64,000 bases of DNA from Palsa-504 sp963806335 (GTDB lineage Bacteria; Actinomycetota; Actinomycetes; Streptosporangiales; Streptosporangiaceae): positions 186,001-250,000 of the forward strand of contig CAWDXO010000012.1 in assembly GCA_963806335.1 (NCBI GenBank), read 5' to 3'. The notes under the pieces were generated by a model, which saw nothing but the letters and a program-made list of their open reading frames with translations, was not told where the DNA came from and made no database searches. Below are positions 18,619 to 26,446 of this stretch, one piece after another. Both the position numbers and the translations under genes were made by a program. Numbering within the stretch: position 1 is the stretch's first letter; the number at the start of each line of letters is the position of its first letter.

Positions 18619-20787
18619 ATGCAGGTCATCGCCACCGCGGGGCACGTGGATCACGGGAAGTCGGCGCTGGTCAGGGCGCTGACCGGGATGGAGCCGGACC
18701 GGTGGGCCGAGGAACGGCGCCGGGGGCTGACGATCGACCTCGGGTTCGCCTGGATGGAGCTGCCCGGCGGGGAACGCCTGGCCTTCGTCGACGTGCCCGG
18801 TCACGAGCGGTTCGTGCCGAACATGCTGGCCGGCGTCGGCCCGGTGCCCGCCGTGCTGGTCGTGGTGGCCGCAGATGGCGGCTGGATGCCGCAGTCGGCC
18901 GAGCACCTGGCCGCCATCGACGCGGTCGGCATCCGGCACGGCCTGCTCGCGGTCACCCGCTCGGACCTGGCCGACCCGGGTCCGGCGACCCGTCAGGCGC
19001 TCGACCGCATCGCCGGCTCGCACCTGGGCACCGTGGAAGCCGTGCCGGTAAGCGCGGTGACCGGCGCCGGCCTGCCCGAACTGCGGGCCGCGCTGGCGAG
19101 GCTGGTGGCGTCGCTGCCCGCCCCCGATGCCGCCGCGCCGGTCCGGTTGTGGGTCGACAGGTCGTTCAGCATCCGGGGGAGCGGCACCGTCGTCACCGGC
19201 ACGCTCCCGGCCGGGACCGTCGCGATCGGCCAGGAGATCCTGCTCACTCCGTCGCTGCGGCCCGCCCGGATACGGGGCCTGGAGTGCATGGGCGAGCCGG
19301 TCGCGTCGGTCACCGGGGTCGCGCGGGTCGCCGTCAACCTCCGCGGCCTCCCGGCCGACGTTCCGGCCCGCGGGATGGCCTTGGTCGACGCGGGCGGCTG
19401 GACCATGACCAGGCTGATCGACGTCCGGCTCTCCCTGGTGCCTCACCTGCCGTTCGCGCCGCATCCGTCACGGACGTCACCGGCGGCTGCGGTGGAGCGG
19501 CCCCCCGTGCCGGCCGAAATGACCCTGCACATCGGCTCCGCCCGCACCCTGGCCCGGATCCGGCCGCTGGGACCGCCCGATCCCGCCGGTACCGCTCTCG
19601 CGCGCCTGACGCTCAGGGAGGCGCTGCCGTTGCACGTCGGCGATCGCGTCCTGCTCCGCGATCCGGGTAGCGCCGCCGTCATGATCCTCGGCGCGACGGT
19701 GCTCGATGTCGCGCCGCCTCAGCTCGTCAAGCGCGGTGCGGCGGCCGCAGCCGGACGCGAGCTGGCCGCCTGGCCGGACCTGCCGAATGCGGATGACCTG
19801 CTGCGTCGCCACGGACTGCTGCGGGCAGGCGCGCTGACCGCCATGGGCGTGACCGGGCAACCGCCGCCAGTCGCGGGCGGCTGGCTCGCTGATCCGGCGC
19901 GGTGGGCTGACTTGCGCCGCCGTCTGGCCGCGGCGGTCACCGCGCACGCCCAGCGTGATCCGCTCGCGATAGGCATGCCGCCCGAGGCCGCCCGGGCCGC
20001 GCTGGGCCTGCCCGACCGGGCCCTGGTGGAGGCGCTGGCGCGCGCGCCCGCTGACCCGGGATCGCCTGTCCGGGTGGAGCTGAACGACGGCTACCTGCGG
20101 ATGGTGGCACAGCAAAGCCCTGAGCGGGCACCTCAAGCCGCCCGGCGCCCCCAGGACTTCCGGCGAGATCAGGACTCCCGGCGAGATCAGGACTTCCGGC
20201 GAGATCAGGACTTCCGGCGAGATCAGGACTTCCGGCGAGATCAGCGGTCCCCGGAGCCACAGAAGTCACGGCAGCTCCAGCAGGCGACCACGCTGCCGGC
20301 GCCCGTGGCCGCCGCCGTGCGAGCCGTGCTCGCCGACCTCGAGCGGGCGCCGTTCGTGGCCCCGGAGTCCGGGCGGTTGCGCGCGCTCGGGCTGGACACG
20401 CGAGCGATCGCGGCGGCCGCGCGAGCCGGGCTGCTGTTGCGGGTAAACGACCAGATCGTGCTCGCGCCGGGCGCGGAAGCCGCGGCGGCGACGAGGCTCG
20501 CGCGACTGCCGCAGCCGTTCACCACCGCCGAGGCCAGGCAGGCGCTGGAGACCACGCGGCGGGTCGCGATTCCCCTGCTCGAGTACCTGGACCGGGCCGG
20601 GATTACCCAGCGCCTGCCCGACGACCGCCGCCGCCTGCGCTTATATCAGTTTGCGGGCGAAAAAGGGGCATCCGCGGACGTCGGCGATAACGTCAGGTGG
20701 CCAGCCACACGGCGGTGTCCGGGGGAAGGGCTCCGTCGGCCGCGGGTCCGCTGGCGAGCAGGATCTCGCGGTGCCGGGGCAGCTTAG
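18619..20787 (+). CDS. selB: Selenocysteine-specific elongation factor SelB
   Basis: GTPase that delivers Sec-tRNA to UGA codons marked by a SECIS hairpin. G1 is GHVDHGKS (8-15), G3 DVPGH (58-62), and the G4 position reads TRSD; elongation-factor domains 2 and 3 and C-terminal winged helices follow. At 722 residues it is longer than the usual 590-620. Two reasons are visible: a linker made of five DFRRDQ-type repeats (20155-20244), placed between the winged-helix regions, and a C-terminal tail of about 45 residues beyond LRLYQF. That tail runs 95 bases into the convergent glucosidase gene and may result from a lost stop or a frameshift at the GAAAAAGGGG run near 20660. Confidence 0.95.
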   Translation: MQVIATAGHVDHGKSALVRALTGMEPDRWAEERRRGLTIDLGFAWMELPGGERLAFVDVPGHERFVPNMLAGVGPVPAVLVVVAADGGWMPQSAEHLAAIDAVGIRHGLLAVTRSDLADPGPATRQALDRIAGSHLGTVEAVPVSAVTGAGLPELRAALARLVASLPAPDAAAPVRLWVDRSFSIRGSGTVVTGTLPAGTVAIGQEILLTPSLRPARIRGLECMGEPVASVTGVARVAVNLRGLPADVPARGMALVDAGGWTMTRLIDVRLSLVPHLPFAPHPSRTSPAAAVERPPVPAEMTLHIGSARTLARIRPLGPPDPAGTALARLTLREALPLHVGDRVLLRDPGSAAVMILGATVLDVAPPQLVKRGAAAAAGRELAAWPDLPNADDLLRRHGLLRAGALTAMGVTGQPPPVAGGWLADPARWADLRRRLAAAVTAHAQRDPLAIGMPPEAARAALGLPDRALVEALARAPADPGSPVRVELNDGYLRMVAQQSPERAPQAARRPQDFRRDQDSRRDQDFRRDQDFRRDQDFRRDQRSPEPQKSRQLQQATTLPAPVAAAVRAVLADLERAPFVAPESGRLRALGLDTRAIAAAARAGLLLRVNDQIVLAPGAEAAAATRLARLPQPFTTAEARQALETTRRVAIPLLEYLDRAGITQRLPDDRRRLRLYQFAGEKGASADVGDNVRWPATRRCPGEGLRRPRVRWRAGSRGAGAA
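20155..20244 (+). repeat. 18-bp tandem repeat (x5) inside selB
   Basis: Five near-identical 18-bp units (gacttccggcgagatcag, one unit with gactcc) encode a charged hexapeptide repeat, D-F/S-R-R-D-Q. Copy number should be prone to slippage. Confidence 0.95.
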
Positions 20788-22360
20788 CCGAAGCCGGGCC
20801 GAGGTTAGCCGCGAAACTGAATCCGGGTTCTCTGGCGAAGCAGATCAGCCCGGTGCCTTCCGGGTCTTCCGGGCCGTCGAGCCAGCGCATCGTGCCGCGG
20901 CCCAGGGCGGGGTGTTCCCGCCGCAGCCGCAGGGCCGCCCGGTAGAGGCTGAGGAAGGACTGCTCGTCAGCGAGCTGCGCTTCGACGCTGTAGCGGCCCC
21001 AGTCAGCGGGCTGCGGCAGCCAGGGCGCCGCGGGCGTCCCGGATGACCCCCCGGAGAACCCGAAGGCCGCGCCGGCGCGTGCCCAGGGGATGGGCACGCG
21101 ACAGCCGTCGCGCCCGGGAGAGCGCCCATGGGTCCGGCGGAATCTCGGGTCCTGGCGCGCGTCGTCAGGGATGTCCGTGACCTCGGGCAGGCCGAGTTCC
21201 TCGCCCTGGTAGATGTAGGCCGAGCCGGGCAGGGCAAGCAGCAGCAGGGCGGCGACCCTCGCGCGCCGCGCGCCCTGGCCGGCCTTCTGGTCGCCGAGGG
21301 CAATGAGCCGGGCGGCCATCGCCGGCGTGAAGCCCTCATCCAGCCGGTAGCGGCTCGCGGGCCGGGGTACGTCGTGGTTGCCGATCACCCAGGGCGCGCG
21401 GGACCCGCCGCTCAGCGCGTCCACCCCGTCGATCGCGTCGCGGAAGGCGGCCGCCTGCCAGCGCGCCACGATCAGCTGGAAGTTGAAGACCTGCGGCAGG
21501 CCGTCGGCGGCGAGGTAGGGCCGCAGGGTTTCCGGCACGTCGTACCAGACTTCGCCGATGGCCGTCCGCGCTCCGGGGAAGCCGTCAGCGGGGTAGGAGT
21601 CCAGGATCGCCCGCCAGGATCGGTAAAGCTCCTGCAGCTCAGGTCGGTGCCGGTAGGGGGAGGGCGCGTTCAGCGGATGCTCGCCTACCACGTCGGGCAG
21701 GTCAGGGTCTTTGAACAAACCGTGCGCCACGTCCACCCGCAGCCCGGCCGCGCCGTGGTCGAGCCAGAACTTGATCACGTCCTCGAACAGGGCGGGGACG
21801 TCCTTGTTGTACCAGTTCCAGTCGGGCTGCCTGGTGTCGAACAGGTGCAGGTACCACTGGCCCGGCCGGCCGTCGGCTTCGGTCACGCGTGTCCACGCGG
21901 ACCCGCCGAACTGCGAGATCCAGTTGTTCGGCGGCAGGTCCCCGTCGGGGCCGCGGCCGTCGCGGAAGATGAACCGGTCGCGGTCCCTGCTGCCGGGCCC
22001 GGCGGCCAGTGCGGCGCGGAACAGCGGATGCTCGCTTGAGCAGTGGTTCGGCACCAGGTCGATGATGACCCGGATCCGGTGCGCGGCCGCGTCGGCGACC
22101 AGCCCGTCGAAGTCCGCCATGCTCCCGAGCCGCGGGTCCACGGCGCAGTAGTCGCTGACGTCGTAGCCGCCGTCGGCCAGCGGGGACGGGTAGAACGGGG
22201 TCAGCCAGAGAGCGTCCACGCCGAGGTCGGCCAGGTACCCCAGCCGCGACCGGAGCCCGGGCAGGTCGCCCACGCCGTCGCCGTCGGCATCCGCGAAACT
22301 CCGCGGATACACCTCGTATACGACCGCGTCTTCCCACCAAAGATGCCCGCCACTGGCCAC
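20693..22360 (-). CDS. GH13 alpha-glucosidase
   Basis: Cytosolic alpha-glucosidase/oligo-glucosidase of 555 residues from glycoside hydrolase family 13. Family motifs are in order: YEVYPRSFAD at the N-terminus, DLVPNHCSSEHP, nucleophile Asp in GLRVDVAHG, acid/base Glu in IGEVWYD, and the third acid in IGNHDVPR. The insertion after the second barrel strand (NNWISQFGGSAW) is typical of the exo-acting glucosidase subgroup that acts on maltose or sucrose-like oligosaccharides. No signal peptide is visible. It sits between selB and mscL without obvious functional link. Confidence 0.94.
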   Translation of the reverse strand: MASGGHLWWEDAVVYEVYPRSFADADGDGVGDLPGLRSRLGYLADLGVDALWLTPFYPSPLADGGYDVSDYCAVDPRLGSMADFDGLVADAAAHRIRVIIDLVPNHCSSEHPLFRAALAAGPGSRDRDRFIFRDGRGPDGDLPPNNWISQFGGSAWTRVTEADGRPGQWYLHLFDTRQPDWNWYNKDVPALFEDVIKFWLDHGAAGLRVDVAHGLFKDPDLPDVVGEHPLNAPSPYRHRPELQELYRSWRAILDSYPADGFPGARTAIGEVWYDVPETLRPYLAADGLPQVFNFQLIVARWQAAAFRDAIDGVDALSGGSRAPWVIGNHDVPRPASRYRLDEGFTPAMAARLIALGDQKAGQGARRARVAALLLLALPGSAYIYQGEELGLPEVTDIPDDARQDPRFRRTHGRSPGRDGCRVPIPWARAGAAFGFSGGSSGTPAAPWLPQPADWGRYSVEAQLADEQSFLSLYRAALRLRREHPALGRGTMRWLDGPEDPEGTGLICFAREPGFSFAANLGPASAKLPRHREILLASGPAADGALPPDTAVWLAT

Positions 22361-22438
22361 GTGTCTCCTTCGTCTCGCGGATTCACCGCGATCCTACGAG
22401 GCCGCCGCGGCGCCAGGACCTTGCGGGTGGCGCGAGCC

Positions 22439-22864
22439 TCAGGCGACGGCCGGCTGCTCGGTGCCGCAGTACTTGCACTTGGAGGCGGCGGCCGGCAGGT
22501 CGCTGGACAGGCAGGCCGGGCAGGTCTTGACGGGCGCCGGATCGCCGAACACCACTTGCCCGCTCCGGGCCTGGATGTGCTTGTACGGCACGACGATGAG
22601 GAAGTACACGACGGCGATGAAGATGACGAAGTAGATGATGGCGGAAATGAACTGGCCGAAATCCACAAACGTCTGCGTATTGCCGGCATGGCCGAGCTGC
22701 ACGCCCAAGCCGATTGAGTTGCCACCCTGGAAGCTGGCCACGATCGGCTTGATGATGTACGTGGTGAACGCGGCAATGAGCATGCTGAAGGCGAGCGCTA
22801 CCACTAGGCCGACCGCGATGACGATCACGTCGCCGCGCAAAAGGAAGTTCTTGAAACCTCTCAT
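22439..22864 (-). CDS. mscL: Large-conductance mechanosensitive channel MscL
   Basis: Pressure-relief channel of 141 residues, released by membrane tension during hypo-osmotic shock. The N-terminus MRGFKNFLLRGDVI and first helix VIAVGLVVALAFSMLIAAFT are characteristic, and the second helix is IIYFVIFIAVVYFLIV. The C-terminal cytoplasmic part carries a zinc ribbon with two cysteine pairs (CPAC and CKYC), a feature of some actinobacterial MscL proteins. I chose the ATG at 22864 because the family N-terminus starts exactly there; the longer frame upstream is not MscL-like. Confidence 0.95.
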   Translation of the reverse strand: MRGFKNFLLRGDVIVIAVGLVVALAFSMLIAAFTTYIIKPIVASFQGGNSIGLGVQLGHAGNTQTFVDFGQFISAIIYFVIFIAVVYFLIVVPYKHIQARSGQVVFGDPAPVKTCPACLSSDLPAAASKCKYCGTEQPAVA

Positions 22865-23156
22865 GTTCCCTCTCCGATCTCCGCGGAGCATGCCCCGGGC
22901 TGGTCGCGGCGCCTGGCCGCCGCGGATTCGTACCCAGGCCGACCCGGGCCCTTGTTTAACTATGTGTCTACAGTGGCGTAAATGTCGTAGCTCACGATTC
23001 CCGTTCGCGGGTAGCGGCGCAAGCACCTCGACGTACCCGGCGCGTCGGTGGCCGAGCCCGGAGCGAGCCGCGATCCCCGCGGCGACGGCCGGCCCCGGTC
23101 TCGGGTCGGCCGCTCCGGTTCCTGGTTTCGCTCCGGTGCCGCAGTAAAGTCGACGC

Positions 23157-23249
23157 GGAGGCGTTTGGGTGCCTGGTGGCCCCCCCGGTCTTCAAAACTG
23201 GTGAGCGCCGCACCGCGGCGCTGGCGGGTTCGATTCCCGTCCGCCTCCG
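23157..23249 (+). tRNA. selC: tRNA-Sec (anticodon UCA)
   Basis: About 93 bases with the features of a selenocysteine tRNA. The long acceptor stem starts GGAGGCG and closes with CGCCTCC. The anticodon arm is CCGGT-CTTCAAA-ACTGG with anticodon TCA. The long variable arm has an 8-bp stem (AGCGCCGC with GCGGCGCT), and the T arm contains GGTTCGATTCC. Acceptor plus T stem can form 13 pairs, as required for Sec tRNAs. CCA is not encoded. It lies tail-to-tail with the VOC gene, whose stop is only 6 bases away. Confidence 0.95.
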
Positions 23250-23254
23250 CTAAG

Positions 23255-23989
23255 CTAGGCCAGCTCTACCGCCAGTCCCAGGCGCTTGGCCAGCAGGCCT
23301 GCGCGCTCCTGGTCCGCTGCGCTGAACTCGCCTTCGGCGCGGGTGAAACGGACGTGGTGCAGCGACCCGCCGAGGGGCAAGCCGTCCACGCGCACCAGCC
23401 TGATCCGCTTGCCGCGGGGCCAGGTCAGCTCAGCGGCATCGCGATCGGCCGCTTCGAGCCGGCCGTCCAGGGCTTCGGTGAACAGCCGCGTGGCGCCCGC
23501 CAGGTCGCCAACCCGGTACTCGATGAGGTCGAGCGAGGCCGGCGGCCCGGCCTCGGGAAAGTTGGCCGGCCGCGCGTCCGCCGGCGGGGAACCGGCTTGC
23601 TGGGCCACCTGGATGACGATGCCATGGGCGCTGCGGGGGTGCAGGAACGCCTCTTTCCAGTTCGGGTTGGCCAGGTTGACCTGGACGGGCTCGATGCCGA
23701 GCGCCTGGAGCCCGGCCAGCGTGGCCTGGATATCGGTGACGATGAAGTTGAAGTGATGCGGCCCGGCTCCCCGGGCCGCCAGGAAGCGCTCAAGGAACGC
23801 CGCGTCGGGGCCGCCGGTGGGTGTCAACAGCTCGATCTTCGGCCCGGCGGCGAACTCCAGTTGGCCCCACCAGAATCCCGGGGAGTCACCGCCGTAGGCC
23901 CACGTTCCGCCCAGGAGGCCGCCGAACAGCTCCCATCCGTCGGTCAGGGCAGGTGTGCCGATGGCGAGGTGATCGAGGACGGCGGTCAT
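23255..23989 (-). CDS. VOC-family (glyoxalase-like) protein
   Basis: About 244 residues with two vicinal-oxygen-chelate modules. The first starts at LDHLAIGTPAL and contains GAGPHHFNFIVTDIQATL and a glutamate/histidine-type metal region (HPRSAHGIVIQ). The second starts at LDLIEYRVGDL and contains LHHVRFTRAEGEFSAADQ. The pattern is like methylmalonyl-CoA epimerase or other glyoxalase/dioxygenase-fold enzymes, but the substrate cannot be named. I chose the ATG at 23989 because the domain begins there; the longer in-frame extension upstream is low-complexity Arg/Gly sequence. Confidence 0.82.
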   Translation of the reverse strand: MTAVLDHLAIGTPALTDGWELFGGLLGGTWAYGGDSPGFWWGQLEFAAGPKIELLTPTGGPDAAFLERFLAARGAGPHHFNFIVTDIQATLAGLQALGIEPVQVNLANPNWKEAFLHPRSAHGIVIQVAQQAGSPPADARPANFPEAGPPASLDLIEYRVGDLAGATRLFTEALDGRLEAADRDAAELTWPRGKRIRLVRVDGLPLGGSLHHVRFTRAEGEFSAADQERAGLLAKRLGLAVELA

Positions 23990-24147
23990 TTGGCCTCGCG
24001 TTTCAGTCAGGCGGGTCCGGAGCCACTCCGGACGGACATCCCGAAGGTACCGCCAGCCTCCCAGGCGACGCTCGCACGCCCCTGCTCGGGCAACCTGCGG
24101 CTCCCCCCGGGGACCGGCGGTGCCGCCTGGCAAATTTCGCGGCCTGG

Positions 24148-24342
24148 CTAGGGCGCCAGCCCCCGGCGTAGGCCGATAGCGGCGACCGCCAGGCCCACCA
24201 GCGCGATGACCGGGCCGGCCACGGCCCAAAAGGTGACGCCGGACATGACGCTCCCGCCGAGGACGCCCACGCCCTGCAGCGTGAAGACGACTCCGGCCAG
24301 CGTGACGAGAACCCCGACGCCGACGAGCGCGACCCGCCTCAT
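24148..24342 (-). CDS. Small two-helix membrane protein
   Basis: 64 residues with two hydrophobic helices (about 4-25 and 36-58) joined by a short Gly-rich turn and ending in RRGLAP. Codon positions show the usual high third-position GC. It is a typical small actinobacterial membrane protein with no assignable function. Confidence 0.6.
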   Translation of the reverse strand: MRRVALVGVGVLVTLAGVVFTLQGVGVLGGSVMSGVTFWAVAGPVIALVGLAVAAIGLRRGLAP

Positions 24343-24731
24343 GATGTGCCTCTTCCCGTGGGCCGCTCTCCTGGGCCGCTCTCCTGGGCCGCTGGACGTG
24401 GCCCGTTCCCTGCCGTTATCCCTGAAACGGCCCGGCCGCGATTAAGGTTCAAAGCGACCAGGCGGTTCACCTCCTGCCCAAGCCGGAGCCTGCCCGCCCG
24501 GCGCCCGCGGCGCGCCCGGGCTCCGGTGATCACCGGCTCGATGGAACATCGGGCCGGTTATAACCGGCACGATGGAGCATCGAGCCGGTTGGCAGCCCAG
24601 GTCGGGATGTAAAGCAGTGGGACACCGGCGTCTTCCGAGCCTGCGGAGCCTTGAGGGATTATGCCAGATGGCACTTCGTGCCATCTGACCGAACAACCAC
24701 TGGCCTAAAGCCGCGTTAGCACGGCTCCTTG
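24343..24731. other. Intergenic region with repeats and a hairpin
   Basis: 389 bases without a convincing gene. It holds two adjacent copies of a GGGCCGCTCTCCT-like unit near 24360-24390. At about 24536-24592 there are two related copies of a CGATGGARCATCGRGCCGGTT block separated by the palindromic CCGGTTATAACCGG. A perfect hairpin at 24665-24687 follows. The blocks look like decayed repeats or regulator sites; I see no transposase. Confidence 0.5.
24665..24687 (-). terminator. Hairpin downstream of the RCK-domain gene
   Basis: Perfect 10-bp stem (CAGATGGCAC with GTGCCATCTG) and a 3-base loop, 45 bases past the stop of the leftward gene ending at 24732. Position and symmetry fit a terminator. 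Confidence 0.55.
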
Positions 24732-26381
24732 CTAGTGCCCGGAGAGGAAGCGCCCCAGGCCCTTCCTGGTGGCGAGGACGACCAGCCGGTCGCCGGCGGC
24801 GAGCGGGTAGCCGCGCCGCGGCGACCAGTCAAGCCCCTGTGATCCGCTGACCTGCAGGGCGAGAACCCGCGCCTGACCGTCCTGTTCGGTGTCTTGGATG
24901 GAGCTCCCGGCCAGGCCAGCCTGGTCACCAACCCGGACGTCGGCGATCAGGAGGACGTGGCGGCCCATGGGGATGGTGCGCAGCACCTGGTGCTCGAGCA
25001 TCGCGGCGGCGAAGGCCGGGGCCGCCAGGTAGGACACGCTGCGCGAGATCGTGTTGCCGGTCGTCTTCTGCAGACGTTCGGCGAGATCGTCGTCGGTGAG
25101 CCGCAGCACGATACGCAGATCCTCGCGGAGTGCCCGCGCGTTCAGCGCGGTTTCCAGGTTCACGACGTCCTGGCTGGTCACTGAGACGAGCGCCATGCAG
25201 GTATCGAGGCTGGCCGCGCGCAGGGTCTCCTCGCGGGTCGCGTCGCCGATCACCACGGGAAGGCCCAGCTGGCGGGCCATCGGGATTCCCGGGGCGGCGG
25301 AGTTGTTGTCGACGCACACCACGTCGAACCCCAGGTCGTGCAGCTGCCCGGTCACGCTGGTGCCGACGTTGCCCAGCCCGACGACGATGACGTGGCCGCC
25401 GGGAGGCCGCGGCGTGCGGCGGACAGAACCGGTCAGCCGCGCGCCGACCACGATCGCGGTGATCACCGGGATGAAGGCCATGCCGTCCAGGGTCAGCAGC
25501 ACCTGCGAGGCCTTCTCGGGCCCGCTGAGCTTCGCATTCGTGAGCGCTGATCCGGTCAGGTCCATCACCGTGAGGTACAGCGCGTTGCTGACGGAGTAAT
25601 GGGCCGCCGCGGCGAGCAGCAGCCCGAAACCCACTACTATCCCGCCGAGCAGGGCCGCGAAGACCAGCCCGAACTTGTGCCACACCAGCCGGTGCGCGAC
25701 GGTGACGGCGGCCCGGACCGGATCACGGCGGCGGGTCAGCGGGTTGCGCTGGGTGCCATCGGCGACGGCGAGCACCAGGTCTGCTTCGGCGGTGCCGGGA
25801 GGCAGCAGCCGGGGGCTCTCCGGGTCGTCGGTCAGCGTTGCGAGCCCGCAGATAACTTGGCTGGGCGCGACGTCATCGTGCCTGGCGACGTAGAGGGTGC
25901 GCCGCTGGACGCGGACGTGGCTGGGCGCCGGCTCACCCAGCGCGGCGGCCACGAATGACGGGGCTGACATCGCCGTGCCGGACAAGACCGTGCAGTCCGG
26001 GAAGAACAGGCGGATGTGCTCGCCGAGACGCCGGTTGAAAATGGCGAGCACCAGCCGGAGCCCGGGATTGAGTTCCTGTGCGCGCAGCCCGGCGTGGAAG
26101 TTGCCGACGTCGTCCTGCCAGACGACGGCCAGGGCGCGAGCCGACGGCACGCCCGCGTCGGTGAAAGCCTGGCTGTTGAGTTCCGGATGCTCGAGGACCT
26201 GGACCCGCGGCAGCGCGCTGATCTGCGGCCCGTAATTCCGTTGCCGGGACGGCAGGACGACGGTCACCCGCTCGCCGTACCTGGAGGTCAGCTCCCTGGT
26301 GATGCGGTAGGCCAAAGGCCCGTCACCGCAGACCACGAGGTGGTCGCCGCGATGGTCTGCACGCCGGGGAAGCGCAGGCAT
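24732..26381 (-). CDS. Two-RCK (TrkA-N) potassium-channel-like protein
   Basis: About 549 residues. An N-terminal nucleotide-binding RCK/TrkA-N domain (DHLVVCGDGPLAYRI) is followed by a membrane region with helices around LVFAALLGGIVVGFGLLLAAAA and ALYLTVMDLTG, then a helix VLLTLDGMAFIPVITAIVVG. A second RCK domain (HVIVVGLGNVGTSV) and a C-terminal TrkA-C-like part follow. This RCK-membrane-RCK order resembles CASTOR/POLLUX-type and actinobacterial ion-channel proteins; the pore segment lacks a clear TVGYGD filter. An in-frame ATG at 26465 would add 28 residues and overlap the malic enzyme stop. I prefer 26381 because the domain begins shortly after it. Confidence 0.82.
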   Translation of the reverse strand: MPALPRRADHRGDHLVVCGDGPLAYRITRELTSRYGERVTVVLPSRQRNYGPQISALPRVQVLEHPELNSQAFTDAGVPSARALAVVWQDDVGNFHAGLRAQELNPGLRLVLAIFNRRLGEHIRLFFPDCTVLSGTAMSAPSFVAAALGEPAPSHVRVQRRTLYVARHDDVAPSQVICGLATLTDDPESPRLLPPGTAEADLVLAVADGTQRNPLTRRRDPVRAAVTVAHRLVWHKFGLVFAALLGGIVVGFGLLLAAAAHYSVSNALYLTVMDLTGSALTNAKLSGPEKASQVLLTLDGMAFIPVITAIVVGARLTGSVRRTPRPPGGHVIVVGLGNVGTSVTGQLHDLGFDVVCVDNNSAAPGIPMARQLGLPVVIGDATREETLRAASLDTCMALVSVTSQDVVNLETALNARALREDLRIVLRLTDDDLAERLQKTTGNTISRSVSYLAAPAFAAAMLEHQVLRTIPMGRHVLLIADVRVGDQAGLAGSSIQDTEQDGQARVLALQVSGSQGLDWSPRRGYPLAAGDRLVVLATRKGLGRFLSGH

Positions 26382-26446
26382 GCCGAGATCATAGTGGCCG
26401 GGGCGGCGCCGATCACGGCTGTCGATCAGGGCAGATGTCGATCGGG

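Noticed and set aside
23990..24229. 80-residue N-terminal extension of the VOC protein
   Set aside because: Arg/Gly/Pro-rich with no domain; the VOC fold starts at the ATG at 23989.
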